Shown: positions 15,912 through 24,314, numbered from the stretch's first letter. The stretch: 24,638 bases of DNA from Bacillota bacterium (GCA_023412275.1 JAEYNY010000164.1:1-24638), one strand, 5' to 3'. The notes: generated by a model not told the origin, from the sequence alone. Translations and numbers: made by a program.

Positions 15912-16823
15912 ATGAGATCAATTACAGCAGAAGAAAACCATGAAGGTAAAAAGATTGACAGGGTAGTACGTGATTTCTTCCCTAATCTTGCCTCGGGTAT
16001 GTTATACAAGGCACTTCGCAAAAAGGATGTAAAAGTAAACGGAATACGCATAAAAGAGGACTATCTTGTCAGTTGCGGAGACAAGATAGATGTCTATATT
16101 ATTGACGATTATCTGTTTGGCCGTGACGATGAAGGTTTTTCAGTGGTTTATGACGATGACAACCTTTTGATTGTAAACAAGGAAGCAGGAATTCCTGTTC
16201 ATCCCGATAAAAATCAAAAAGAAGCAACTCTGATTGATAAACTTCAGAGCATATACGGGTCAAATCTGGCCTTATGTCACAGACTTGACAGAAATACCAG
16301 TGGACTGGTGATAATCGCTAAAAATAATGCCACCCTTGAAGTTATGCTGGATAAGATAAAGGAGAGGGAAATACAAAAATACTACAGTTGTATTGTGTCA
16401 GGTAAAATGGAGAAAAAGAAAGCAGAACTGGTTGATTATCTGGACAAAAATGAAAAGCTAAGCAGGGTATTTATAACCTCTGAGAAAACCAAAAACTCCG
16501 TTCAGATAATAACCAGATACCGTGTTTTAGATTCTTTGAATTCCCTTAGTTTACTTGAGGTAGAACTGGTTACGGGTAGAACCCATCAAATAAGGGCCCA
16601 TCTTGCCTATTATGGCCATCCAATAATAGGAGATGGCAAATATGGTAAAAACACTGAAAACAAACAGTATAATGCCAAATACCAGCTACTTTGTGCCAGC
16701 AGGCTTACTTTTGACTTTCAAAGCTCTGCAAAACATTTAAATTATCTGAATAAAAAAACGATTACCATTGACCCTCCATTCAAACTGAACCAGGTAGCCG
16801 GTAATCAGAGCAAAAAACCGTGA
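15912..16823 (+). CDS. RluA-family pseudouridine synthase
   Basis: 303 residues. It converts specific uridines in rRNA or tRNA to pseudouridine. The N-terminus (about residues 1-65) is an S4-like RNA-binding domain (LYKALRKKDVKVNGIRIKEDY). The catalytic domain has the RluA signature LCHRLDRNTSGLVI, with catalytic D126, and the later LVTGRTHQIRAHLAYYGHPI and GDGKYG motifs. It starts one base after the stop of the 810-residue fusion and has no clear ribosome site, so translation probably depends on the upstream gene. Target site (RluC/RluD-like) cannot be judged from sequence alone. A terminator follows 5 bases after its stop. Confidence 0.93.
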   Translation: MRSITAEENHEGKKIDRVVRDFFPNLASGMLYKALRKKDVKVNGIRIKEDYLVSCGDKIDVYIIDDYLFGRDDEGFSVVYDDDNLLIVNKEAGIPVHPDKNQKEATLIDKLQSIYGSNLALCHRLDRNTSGLVIIAKNNATLEVMLDKIKEREIQKYYSCIVSGKMEKKKAELVDYLDKNEKLSRVFITSEKTKNSVQIITRYRVLDSLNSLSLLEVELVTGRTHQIRAHLAYYGHPIIGDGKYGKNTENKQYNAKYQLLCASRLTFDFQSSAKHLNYLNKKTITIDPPFKLNQVAGNQSKKP

Positions 16824-16828
16824 ACATA

Positions 16829-16863
16829 AAAGGACTTCAACCAATTGATTGAAGCCCTTTTTT
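16829..16863. terminator. Bidirectional terminator between convergent genes
   Basis: Arms AAAGGACTTCAA (16829-16840) and TTGAAGCCCTTT (16849-16860) form a 12-bp stem with one A/C mismatch (a G-U pair on the other strand) and an 8-base loop. TTTTTT follows on the plus strand and a short T run on the minus strand, so it serves both the RluA-family gene and the CAP protein gene. Confidence 0.85.
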
Positions 16864-16867
16864 CGCC

Positions 16868-17656
16868 TTACTTCTTCATAAACATTTCTACAAAAAGCTT
16901 GCCGTATGTGGGACTCTCCACAACGCCAATCCCTGTGTGGGTAAATTCTTTGTTGTATAGATTGTTTCCGCTTTCTTTAAGCCATGCCGTCAAAGCCTTT
17001 TCCATTGATTGATTTCCTGCAAGGTTCTCACCTGCAACACTGAACTTTACACCGTACTTTTTCATCATATCAAATGGAGTTCCGTAATATGAAGATGTAT
17101 GGCTGAAGTAATTATTATTTTTCATATCGGATGCCTTCATTCTGGCTAACTTTAAAAGTTCTTCATCAAACACCAGAGGATTCAGCCCTTCTTCTTTTCT
17201 TGCTTTGTTAACCATATCCAACATGGCCTTTTCATCGGGTGAAACATCTATAACCTTAGCTGCAACAGTCTGCTGTGCAGTGGTCTTGACAGTTTTATTA
17301 GCTGTACCGGTCTGCTTTGTTTTAACTGCGGCTTTCTTCGGCTGGATAACTTTGAAATACCGGGATGATACTGCACCAATATTTCCATTGGCACTGTCAT
17401 AAACTGCATACCAGTCTCCCAATTTCCCCATGACAGTTAACTTTTGCCCTTTTTTCAGTTTGCACAGGCTGTCAAATTTGGTATTCGGGCCGGTACGCAA
17501 ATGAACGTCCTGTGCCGTAACCGTTCCGGCTGTTGAAGCCACCTGTTGATAAGATTGTGATGCATCTACCCTGTACTGTAATGTACTAATAGGTAAAAAA
17601 GTAAATGCTGAAACCATAATACTCAATACTATCGCTGCTTTTTTCCTTGTTTTCAC
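16868..17656 (-). CDS. Secreted SH3b-CAP domain protein
   Basis: 262 residues. The N-terminus KTRKKAAIVLSIMVSAFTFLP is a signal peptide or membrane anchor. An SH3b domain follows (about residues 45-105: VHLRTGPNTKFDSLCKLKKGQKL, then GDWYAVYDSANG), a cell-wall binding module. After a Thr/Lys/Val linker comes a CAP/SCP-like domain (about 140-262: MLDMVNKARKEEGLNPL, LARMKASDMKNNNYFSH, GVKFSVAGENLAGNQS, FTHTGIGVVESPTYG), similar to Bacillus YkwD. The CAP His (FSH, FTHTG) and Glu (GEN) residues are present. The region between AWLKESG and FTHTG lacks the usual HRxNIL motif. Start is GTG 17656 with GGAGG 7 bases upstream. Extracellular location is clear; catalytic role is not. Confidence 0.9.
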   Translation of the reverse strand: MKTRKKAAIVLSIMVSAFTFLPISTLQYRVDASQSYQQVASTAGTVTAQDVHLRTGPNTKFDSLCKLKKGQKLTVMGKLGDWYAVYDSANGNIGAVSSRYFKVIQPKKAAVKTKQTGTANKTVKTTAQQTVAAKVIDVSPDEKAMLDMVNKARKEEGLNPLVFDEELLKLARMKASDMKNNNYFSHTSSYYGTPFDMMKKYGVKFSVAGENLAGNQSMEKALTAWLKESGNNLYNKEFTHTGIGVVESPTYGKLFVEMFMKK

Positions 17657-17768
17657 TGCAACCCCTCCTGCTTTAAAATAACTATATTTGGATAAATCAC
17701 CTTATGTTGATAGTATTGACATGTTTTCCATAATTATTTACAATATCGAGAAATATTAATGAAAAAGA

Positions 17769-17811
17769 CAAAAAAAACAGACAGACATCATAATATATGA
17801 TAGCCTGCCTG
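17769..17811 (-). terminator. Rho-independent terminator of proS
   Basis: Inverted arms at 17777-17792 and 17795-17811 form a long stem on the minus-strand RNA, with G-U pairs and one bulge, followed by eight T. It lies 20 bases after the proS stop. Confidence 0.85.
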
Positions 17812-17830
17812 TTTTATATTTTAGTATTAA

Positions 17831-19267
17831 TTAATATGCTTTTCCCCAATATACCATTGATTTTGCAGGTTTTCCACAGCACATGCACTTGTCTGACAAC
17901 TGTTCCTGTTCAAAAGGCATACATCTTGCCGTTGCACCTGTCTTTTCCTTAACCAGGTCTTCACACTCACGGTCACCGCACCACATACCTTTTACAAAGC
18001 CGGGTGTAGTATTTATGATTTGCTCAAACTCATCAATAGTTGTTGCAGTATAAGTCTTCTTATCCCTTAGCTCTCTGGCTTTTTCAAGGAGTGAATTCTG
18101 TATGTCTGCAAGTGTGTTTTCAACTGTTTCTTCCAGATTGTCCAAAGAAACAAATATCTTTTCTCTGTTATCTCTTCTTACCAATACAGCCTGATTCTTT
18201 TCAATATCTTTTGGCCCTATTTCAAGGCGCATAGGAACACCCTTCATCTCATACTCACTGAACTTCCATCCGGGCATTTTGTCGCTGTCGTCCATTTTTA
18301 CTCTGAACTTAGCGGAAAGCTTGTCTTTTAATTCATTTGCCTTCTCCAAAACACCTTCCTTATGCTGAGAAACAGGTATTATAATCAACTGTGTAGGTGC
18401 TACTGCAGGAGGAAGTACCAAACCGCTGTCATCTCCATGTACCATTATGATAGCACCGATAAGACGAGTAGTTACACCCCATGAGGTTTGGTGTACATAT
18501 TGGAGTTGATTGTTCTTATCTGTATATTGAATATCAAAAGCCTTCGCAAACCCATCACCGAAATTGTGGGATGTACCAGACTGTAAAGCCTTACCGTCAT
18601 GCATGAGACTTTCAATTGTGTAGGTTGCATGAGCTCCTGCAAATTTTTCCTTGTCGGTTTTTCTTCCTTTTATAACAGGGATTGCAAGGACATTTTCCAA
18701 AACGTCAGCATATACATTAAGCATTTTTATGGTCTCTTCCTGAGCTTCCTCAGCTGTAGCATGTGCAGTATGTCCTTCCTGCCACAGAAATTCCAGTGTT
18801 CTCAAAAACGGCCTTGTAGTCTTTTCCCATCTTACTACAGAACACCATTGGTTGTAGAGCTTTGGAAGGTCTCTGTAGGATTGTATAGAGTTTGAATAGT
18901 GTTCGCAAAACAGAGTTTCAGATGTAGGTCTTACGCAGAGCCTTTCTGTCAGCTTTTCATCCCCTCCGTGAGTTACCCATGCAACTTCAGGTGCAAATCC
19001 TTCAACATGTTCCTTTTCCTTTAGCAATAAGCTCTCAGGTATGAACATAGGCATATAAACATTTTCATGTCCTGTAGCCTTAAATCTTGTATCCAATGCT
19101 TTCTGAAGATTTACCCATATTGCATAGCCATAAGGCTTGATAACCATACAACCTCTAACACTTGAGTAATCTACAAGTTCAGCCTTTTTTATAACATCGG
19201 TATACCACTGAGCGAAATCATCATTCATAGAAGTTATTTCTTCTACCAGTTTTTTATCCTTAGCCAT
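17831..19267 (-). CDS. proS: Prolyl-tRNA synthetase, archaeal/eukaryotic type
   Basis: 478 residues, the length of archaeal-type ProS (type 3) and shorter than the E. coli type (about 570) because it lacks the inserted editing domain. It charges tRNA-Pro. Class II motifs: motif 2 WSVVRWEKTTRPFLRTLEFLWQEGH-like segment near residues 142-170 and motif 3 SWGVTTRLIGAIIMVHGDD near 262-280, with LCVRPTSET near 108. After the anticodon-binding domain is a C-terminal zinc-binding domain (WCGDRECEDLV, DKCMCCGKPAKS) ending in the characteristic Tyr (WGKAY). This type is known in several clostridia, Deinococcus and others. GGAGG lies 6 bases before the ATG. It has its own promoter and a structured leader, and no T-box is apparent. 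Confidence 0.97.
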   Translation of the reverse strand: MAKDKKLVEEITSMNDDFAQWYTDVIKKAELVDYSSVRGCMVIKPYGYAIWVNLQKALDTRFKATGHENVYMPMFIPESLLLKEKEHVEGFAPEVAWVTHGGDEKLTERLCVRPTSETLFCEHYSNSIQSYRDLPKLYNQWCSVVRWEKTTRPFLRTLEFLWQEGHTAHATAEEAQEETIKMLNVYADVLENVLAIPVIKGRKTDKEKFAGAHATYTIESLMHDGKALQSGTSHNFGDGFAKAFDIQYTDKNNQLQYVHQTSWGVTTRLIGAIIMVHGDDSGLVLPPAVAPTQLIIIPVSQHKEGVLEKANELKDKLSAKFRVKMDDSDKMPGWKFSEYEMKGVPMRLEIGPKDIEKNQAVLVRRDNREKIFVSLDNLEETVENTLADIQNSLLEKARELRDKKTYTATTIDEFEQIINTTPGFVKGMWCGDRECEDLVKEKTGATARCMPFEQEQLSDKCMCCGKPAKSMVYWGKAY

Positions 19268-19319
19268 CGTTACCTCCAGTACTGTATTTGAACACTTAAT
19301 TATATATTTTTAATCAGTA

Positions 19320-19362
19320 ATCTGCCCGCCGACTTATTTAAAAAAGCCAGGCAGATAAGTCG
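19320..19362 (-). promoter_or_regulatory. proS leader with two mutually exclusive stems
   Basis: In the leader RNA CGACTTAT (19362-19355) can pair with ATAAGTCG (19337-19330), and ATCTGCC (19356-19350) with GGCAGAT (19326-19320). Both pairings are perfect and interleaved, so they exclude each other or form a pseudoknot. The element lies between the predicted transcript start (about 19375) and the ribosome site, so it could control proS. No T-box core is recognisable. Confidence 0.45.
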
Positions 19363-19381
19363 AAAAAGTTCTAACTACTAT

Positions 19382-19410
19382 TATATAATATATTTACCAT
19401 GGTATGTCAA
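19382..19410 (-). promoter_or_regulatory. Sigma-A promoter of proS
   Basis: Minus strand TTGACA (19405-19410) and TATATA (19382-19387) with a 17-base spacer. Its -35 is only 6 bases from the -35 of the divergent ispF promoter, so the two polymerases would compete for space. Predicted leader about 105 bases. Confidence 0.75.
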
Positions 19411-19416
19411 TAGCAC

Positions 19417-19446
19417 TTGCACGGGCCTCAAAGGTTATAATATAAT
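19417..19446 (+). promoter_or_regulatory. Sigma-A promoter of ispF-like gene
   Basis: TTGCAC (19417-19422) and TATAAT (19441-19446) with an 18-base spacer, about 28 bases before the ribosome-site region; back-to-back with the proS promoter. Confidence 0.65.
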
Positions 19447-19480
19447 GTGTTTGTACATTTTTTAAGAATTGGAGAATACT

Positions 19481-19951
19481 ATGAAAGTTGGAATAGGCCA
19501 AGACAGCCACAAATTTGATTTTCAAAACAACACTAAAAAGTTTATACTAGGCGGCGTGGTTTTTGATGATATAACGCCATTAGATGGAAACAGCGATGCA
19601 GATGTAGTTCTCCATGCACTTACCAACGCAATATTCGGTGTAACTTGTGTTAACATACTTGGTAAAATCAGCGATGAAATGTGCCTTGAAAGAGGAATTA
19701 CAGACAGCTCCGAATATTTGAGAGAGGCTCTCAAATATCTGGTTGATGTTAAAGTAGTACACGTCTCAATTTCAATAGAGTGTTCCTACCCTAAAATATC
19801 ACCCAAGATTGCCGAAATGCGGAAGTCAATATCTGATCTTTTAGCTATTCCCGAAAACTGTATAGGAATAACAGCTACAACAGGTGAAGGTCTAACCGCA
19901 TTTGGCCAGGGTAAAGGCGTACAGGCTTTTTGTATAGTTACTGCAATATAA
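19481..19951 (+). CDS. ispF: Divergent IspF-like 2-C-methylerythritol 2,4-cyclodiphosphate synthase
   Basis: 156 residues, normal IspF length. IspF makes the cyclic diphosphate of the MEP isoprenoid pathway with a zinc ion in a trimer. Zinc ligands D8, H10 (GQDSHKF) and H45 (VVLHAL) are kept, as is ATTGEGL near 130. Compared with E. coli IspF, His34 is Asn (GNSDAD, N37), Asp46 is Asn (TNAI, N49), and the DIGKxFPDTD stretch is replaced by ILGKISDEM, so D56 is lost. These lie around the active site, so activity is uncertain. ATG 19481 with GGAG 6 bases upstream is the start; TTG 19469 precedes the ribosome site. Own promoter, and separated from ispD by an ABC transporter gene on the other strand. 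Confidence 0.85.
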   Translation: MKVGIGQDSHKFDFQNNTKKFILGGVVFDDITPLDGNSDADVVLHALTNAIFGVTCVNILGKISDEMCLERGITDSSEYLREALKYLVDVKVVHVSISIECSYPKISPKIAEMRKSISDLLAIPENCIGITATTGEGLTAFGQGKGVQAFCIVTAI

Positions 19952-20010
19952 CTAAACACCAAAAAGGATCTGTTGCAATATTAATTTTTATCTTTTTGGC
20001 CTATACTTGA

Positions 20011-20222
20011 GTATAAATTGTATCCAATGGAAGCTTGGTTAAAGATATTTGCAGAAGTTATCGGCGAAGCAAGGATATTTTACCGGAAAATTTACACGAT
20101 ATAAGTTTTAGCGACACAATGAATCATGGACGATGAATGTGAGCGACGGTAAAATATCCTAAGATGAGCCGCTATACACTCTCGCAAATATCTTGGAAGC
20201 GATCATTGATATAATTTTATAC
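20011..20222. repeat. 212-nt three-tier palindromic element, no gene
   Basis: The 312-base gap between ispF and the ABC exporter contains no plausible gene but three nested inverted repeats: outer arms 20011-20029 and 20204-20222 (nearly complementary, with small indels), middle AAGATATTTGC (20042-20052) with GCAAATATCTT (20184-20194), 11 bp perfect, and inner AGGATATTTTACCG (20072-20085) with CGGTAAAATATCCT (20147-20160), 14 bp perfect. The central loop (20086-20146) has 61 bases. Bases between the tiers are partly complementary too. Symmetry about 20116 would give a long hairpin in RNA or single-stranded DNA. Either a structured noncoding RNA or a MITE-like element is possible; no flanking target-site duplication was found. 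Confidence 0.7.
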
Positions 20223-20263
20223 GGAATTACCGGTGGCTAAAACAGTACCAACCCATTTTTAAA

Positions 20264-21898
20264 CTAAAATTCAATCACCTTATTTATAAATTCCATATTA
20301 TCTACTATGTGGGAAACAACAATAAGAATTCCTTTGAATTCATTATTCTTTAAAATATTCAATATGATATCACGTGTTTCAACGTCCACATTTGATATAG
20401 GCTCATCAAGTATTACAATATCCTTGTTCAAAAGCATTGCCCGTATAAAGGCGATTACCTGTGCCTGTCCACCTGAAACTCCTGCAGTATTCTGGGATAT
20501 TTCAGAATCCAAGCCATTTGGAAGCCTGTTTATGTACGATTCCAAATTCAGTTGTTTTATTTGTAACGCAACATCCTCACGCTTCTTTTCGTTCTGACCG
20601 TATAGTATATTGTCAAGTACACTCCCTCTGAATAGGAAAATACTTTGTGACACAATACCGATTCTAGCCCTGAGACTTTTGTTATTTATGGTGGATAAAT
20701 CCGTATCATTGAAAAGTATCTTTCCTTCCTCCGGTGTATACAATCCAACCAGAAGCTTTATGAGTGTTGATTTTCCTGAACCGTTTTCACCACGTAAAAG
20801 GACTTTTTCACCTTTGTTTATTTCAAAGTTTAATGAATTAATAACGTTTTTGGCATTACTATTATATCTGAATGATACATTTTGTACCTTAATTGAATCA
20901 ATATTACTTTCTATATTCTCTGTCTTACCGTCATTTTCACCCTTCATATCCAACAGCTCATACAATCTTTCTATGCTCAGACACGCTGGCTTTATCGTGG
21001 TTCCCACCGTTGCTAACCCCTGACTTGCACCAAAAACCCTTCCAATGTACAGTGAAAAAGAAGTATATAAACCTACTGTAAACTGACCTCTTATAATAAG
21101 AATTGCTGCAATTAGCAGTATTAAAAGAGTTCCTAAATTGTTAGCGATTGTAATATTCTCAATAAAAATCAATATTGATTTACTTTGCTTTATACTTTTC
21201 TTTATTAGGTCGTCCAACTTGTTTTTAAACCTTTTCAGCTGGATTTCTTTTCCGTTCAATACCTTTATGTCTTCTATTCCGTTAATTATTTCAAAACATT
21301 CTCCATTTAAAACAGCATTTGATTCCATCATCTGATGAGTTACCTTCATGAATCCCCCAGCTGACGCCTTGGAGGAAAAGTAAAATACAGGTGATAGAAT
21401 AACGGCTACCAAAGCTAATCTGAAGTTCAAAGAAAACATGGCTATTGCTGCTGCCACCGCATCAATCAGGCTAAGAAGCAATCCTATATTTGACGGCGAA
21501 AATACAACACTGACATTACCACATTCTCCTATTCTACTTTGTATGTACCCCTTTTCCGTGTTTGATAAATAACTCATTGGAAGGTCCAAGACCTTACCTA
21601 TTACGGTATATCTCATTTCATTTGTAACTTCGTTGCTTACTTTTGCGAATATATACTGTGCTAGAAAAGAAATAGCATACCTGAGCACATATAGTAATGC
21701 AATTAATCCGATATAATAATATAATTCTTTGTAGCTTTTGGACCCTGCTACTACATTATCGAGTATATACCCAATAAAGTAAGGTATGGGAACAGAAACA
21801 ACAGAACACAATATCGTACCTGTAATGCCAATACAAAAAAATAAACGGTACTTTTTGATAAATGGTATTATTTTAAGTAGACTCTTTAAGCTGCCCAT
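20264..21898 (-). CDS. ABC exporter, fused permease-ATPase
   Basis: 544 residues, a half-transporter of the MsbA/LmrA type that acts as a dimer. The first 310 residues carry six membrane helices. The ATPase half has Walker A RGENGSGKSTLIKL (about 367-380), a Q-loop SQSIFLF, signature VSGGQ (about 473), Walker B IVILDEP, D-loop SNVD and an H-loop His in VVSHI. All catalytic parts are present. The C-terminus ends after IEF soon after the H-loop, shorter than most exporters. Substrate unknown. ATG 21898 follows AAGGTGAT with short spacing. It begins 19 bases after the ispD stop and is the last gene of the carD operon, an unusual place for an exporter. Confidence 0.93.
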   Translation of the reverse strand: MGSLKSLLKIIPFIKKYRLFFCIGITGTILCSVVSVPIPYFIGYILDNVVAGSKSYKELYYYIGLIALLYVLRYAISFLAQYIFAKVSNEVTNEMRYTVIGKVLDLPMSYLSNTEKGYIQSRIGECGNVSVVFSPSNIGLLLSLIDAVAAAIAMFSLNFRLALVAVILSPVFYFSSKASAGGFMKVTHQMMESNAVLNGECFEIINGIEDIKVLNGKEIQLKRFKNKLDDLIKKSIKQSKSILIFIENITIANNLGTLLILLIAAILIIRGQFTVGLYTSFSLYIGRVFGASQGLATVGTTIKPACLSIERLYELLDMKGENDGKTENIESNIDSIKVQNVSFRYNSNAKNVINSLNFEINKGEKVLLRGENGSGKSTLIKLLVGLYTPEEGKILFNDTDLSTINNKSLRARIGIVSQSIFLFRGSVLDNILYGQNEKKREDVALQIKQLNLESYINRLPNGLDSEISQNTAGVSGGQAQVIAFIRAMLLNKDIVILDEPISNVDVETRDIILNILKNNEFKGILIVVSHIVDNMEFINKVIEF

Positions 21899-21917
21899 AA
21901 ATCACCTTCCCTTCGTA

Positions 21918-22628
21918 CTATTTACAAGAAGATAGCAAAGACTCTCCCATTATTAAATCCTCCGGAGTAGTAATTTTTATATTCTGATAGCTACCTTCCA
22001 CAATTTTAACGGGTATGCCCAATTTCTCAACCAAAACCATATCATCTGTTCCAACATAGCCATTCTGCACAGCTTTGTCATGGGCATCCTTTATAATATC
22101 ATACATAAAACCCTGGGGTGTTTGAATACTCCAAAGACTGTTTCTGTCCGGGGTTGACTGTACAAACCCGTGTTCATCCGAAATCTTGATAGTATCCTTT
22201 GACCGTACCCCGATTCCACAAGCACCAAATTCTCTTGCAGCCTCTATACAATCCACGATGTTTTTTTTTGTTACAAACGGTCTGGCACCATCATGAATTA
22301 ATACAATTCCTTTATCATCCCTAATAGAACAAAGTCCCTTATAAACCGAGTTTTGCCGTTCAGCACCTTCGCTCACAAGGGAAATCACCTTTTTAAAGTT
22401 AAATTCCTCAACTATTTCATGCTTACAAAAATTTATATCATCCTCATTAACAACAAGTATTATATTATCAACCTCAGAACAGCTCTCAAATGCGCTTATT
22501 GTTCTGGCAAGGACAGGTATACCGGCTATTTTCAAATACTGCTTATTAATACTGGAATTCATCCTTGTACCTTTTCCTGCTGCGGTTATAATAGCAGTTA
22601 CTTTTTGAGATATATCATTTGAGTTCAA
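21918..22628 (-). CDS. ispD: 2-C-methyl-D-erythritol 4-phosphate cytidylyltransferase
   Basis: 236 residues. IspD joins CTP to methylerythritol phosphate in the third step of the MEP isoprenoid pathway. Seen: AIITAAGKGTRMNSS with the GxGxR nucleotide loop, KQYL, LIHDGARPFVTKKNI (about 106-120), and a QTPQGF near 168 (NSLWSIQTPQGF) and TDDMVLVE, all family signatures. The frame begins with TTG at 22628, 9 bases after GGAGG; no ATG fits, so TTG is the likely start. It lies 29 bases after the PIN/TRAM gene stop and 19 before the exporter gene. Confidence 0.96.
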   Translation of the reverse strand: MNSNDISQKVTAIITAAGKGTRMNSSINKQYLKIAGIPVLARTISAFESCSEVDNIILVVNEDDINFCKHEIVEEFNFKKVISLVSEGAERQNSVYKGLCSIRDDKGIVLIHDGARPFVTKKNIVDCIEAAREFGACGIGVRSKDTIKISDEHGFVQSTPDRNSLWSIQTPQGFMYDIIKDAHDKAVQNGYVGTDDMVLVEKLGIPVKIVEGSYQNIKITTPEDLIMGESLLSSCK

Positions 22629-22657
22629 ATCGAAATGCCTCCATATCTTGTGTTAAG

Positions 22658-23704
22658 TCAATCATTTATATTGGGTTTTACAAAAACCATACGGCCTGCA
22701 GAGGTCTGAAGTACACTTGTTACCATTACCGGAATTGTCTGACCCAGGTACTTTTTACCTCCGTCCACTACAATCATTGTTCCATCATCCAAAAACCCTA
22801 CACCTTGCCCGTTTTCCTTTCCATCTTTCACAACCAGTATATTCATTTCTTCCCCAGGTAGAGCAACGGGCTTAACCGCATTGGCAAGGTCGTTTATATT
22901 GAGAACCTTTACCCCCTTTAACGAAGCAACTTTTGTAAGGTTGTAATCAATTGTTACCAGTTTGCATTTGAGTTTTTGTGCTGATTTAAGAAGTTTTTCA
23001 TCAACTTCCTGTATCTCAGGGAAGTCTGTTTCGTCTATTCTTACAATATTATTACCTTCCTTTTGAAGCAGATTAAGGATATCCAACCCTCTTCTGCCCC
23101 TGGCTCTCCTTAGACTGTCGGGAGAATCAGCTATATGCCTTAATTCGTCAAGTACGTATGACGGAATTACAATTTCACCTTCCAAAAACCCTGCATTAAA
23201 TATATCAAGAATCCTCCCGTCAATAATTGTGCAGGTATCCACGAGTTTTTTATTACGAGAGGAAGACTGCTCCTTAAAAATATCTGCTATACTTTCATTT
23301 TTCTTTCTTTGGGACAGTATAACCCCCATAAGTCCGAACAGCATATTTATAATTACTGCAAAGGGAAGGCCTATTATCTGAATTTTTATTATTGGTATAC
23401 TAACAAGATTTGCAACGATTAGTCCAAGTATAAGTCCTGCGGCTCCCAAAACTAGCTCAGACATTGTTACATTCTGTATCCCTTTTTCAAACTTATCAAT
23501 GAAACCCGTAAGAACTTCAATTATCTTACCGGCCATAAAATAAAAAAGAGCACAGAAAATAGATGAAAACAATATCACTAGTGGTACCTTTAAGTTTTCA
23601 CCGATTTTTATATTCATTGATAGAATTGTATGTAAAATAGTAAACCCGGTAATAGCTCCTAGAATAGAAAAAGATATTTTAATAATCCTATTTAGCACAT
23701 TCAT
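22658..23704 (-). CDS. PIN/TRAM-domain membrane protein (YacL-like)
   Basis: 348 residues. Four membrane helices fill the first 130 residues, then a PIN nuclease-like domain (about 150-265) with the acidic residues VDTCTIIDGR, SYVLDEL and VTIDYNL expected for metal binding, and a TRAM domain at the C-terminus (about 285-345: GEEMNILVVKDGKENGQGVG), a putative RNA-binding module. It is the Bacillus YacL type; RNA substrate unknown. Two starts are possible: ATG 23704, directly behind AAGGAG, or GTG 23698, which has ideal 7-base spacing. The conventional ATG is given here. It lies 17 bases after carD, as is usual in Firmicutes, and before ispD. Confidence 0.95.
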   Translation of the reverse strand: MNVLNRIIKISFSILGAITGFTILHTILSMNIKIGENLKVPLVILFSSIFCALFYFMAGKIIEVLTGFIDKFEKGIQNVTMSELVLGAAGLILGLIVANLVSIPIIKIQIIGLPFAVIINMLFGLMGVILSQRKKNESIADIFKEQSSSRNKKLVDTCTIIDGRILDIFNAGFLEGEIVIPSYVLDELRHIADSPDSLRRARGRRGLDILNLLQKEGNNIVRIDETDFPEIQEVDEKLLKSAQKLKCKLVTIDYNLTKVASLKGVKVLNINDLANAVKPVALPGEEMNILVVKDGKENGQGVGFLDDGTMIVVDGGKKYLGQTIPVMVTSVLQTSAGRMVFVKPNIND

Positions 23705-23721
23705 TCTCCTTCAAAGGCTTT

Positions 23722-24201
23722 TCAGCCGTAAAGGTACTCTTGGATTTTAATCTCAACTTCATGCTGATTAATACCTTTTGCAAGAACCAATTCACTTATT
23801 AGTATCTGCTTTGCACTGCTTAACATTTTTCTTTCACCTGTAGAAAGCCCTTTTTCCTTTTCTCTTTGCATAAGGCTTCTTACAACATCAGCTACCTCAA
23901 AAATGTCACCGCTTTTAATCTTGACCATATTTTCCCGATAACGTTTATTCCAATTGGACGGAATTTCATGCTGGCCATCCTTTAAGAAATTAAAGACATT
24001 ATCAGCTTCAGAAACACTTATTACACCTCTTATGCCTATATCAGTAATATTGTTAGTAGGTATCATAACCTTTAAATCACCTATAGGTATTTTCATAACA
24101 TAATAGCTGCACTTCTTCCCAAGTATTTCCTTCTCCTCTATGGATTCAATAACACCCGCACCATGCATGGGATATACAATTTTATCTCCTACGTTATACA
24201 T
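23722..24201 (-). CDS. carD: CarD/CdnL-family RNA polymerase-binding regulator
   Basis: 159 residues. CarD-family proteins bind RNA polymerase beta and stabilise promoter open complexes. The N-terminal RNA polymerase-interacting (TRCF-like) domain starts YNVGDKIVYPMHGAGVIE; the C-terminal half is helical (NWNKRYRENMVKIKSGDIFEVADVVRSL, with the usual Trp-Lys-Arg-Tyr patch). ATG 24201 has GGAGG 6 bases upstream; the longer frame from 24228 has no ribosome site. First gene of the carD - PIN/TRAM - ispD - exporter operon. Its leader (about 180 bases) contains a strong hairpin with a T tract, so premature termination may control the operon. Confidence 0.95.
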   Translation of the reverse strand: MYNVGDKIVYPMHGAGVIESIEEKEILGKKCSYYVMKIPIGDLKVMIPTNNITDIGIRGVISVSEADNVFNFLKDGQHEIPSNWNKRYRENMVKIKSGDIFEVADVVRSLMQREKEKGLSTGERKMLSSAKQILISELVLAKGINQHEVEIKIQEYLYG

Positions 24202-24314
24202 AGCATTCCTCCATAAAAAATAACGCAAATCTATCCACTATTTGTATATCCAAAAGCTCTTGTGAATCTAAAGAAATATCTATATTCAGTCGAGCTGTTA
24301 ATAAAAATAAAACA

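Noticed and set aside
19268..19375. T-box riboswitch before proS
   Set aside because: The leader is only about 105 bases and lacks a recognisable T-box bulge or terminator/antiterminator pair.
19959..19999. CCAAAAAG/CTTTTTGG hairpin as ispF terminator
   Set aside because: Only 8 bp, mostly A-T, with a 25-base loop and no T tract after it.
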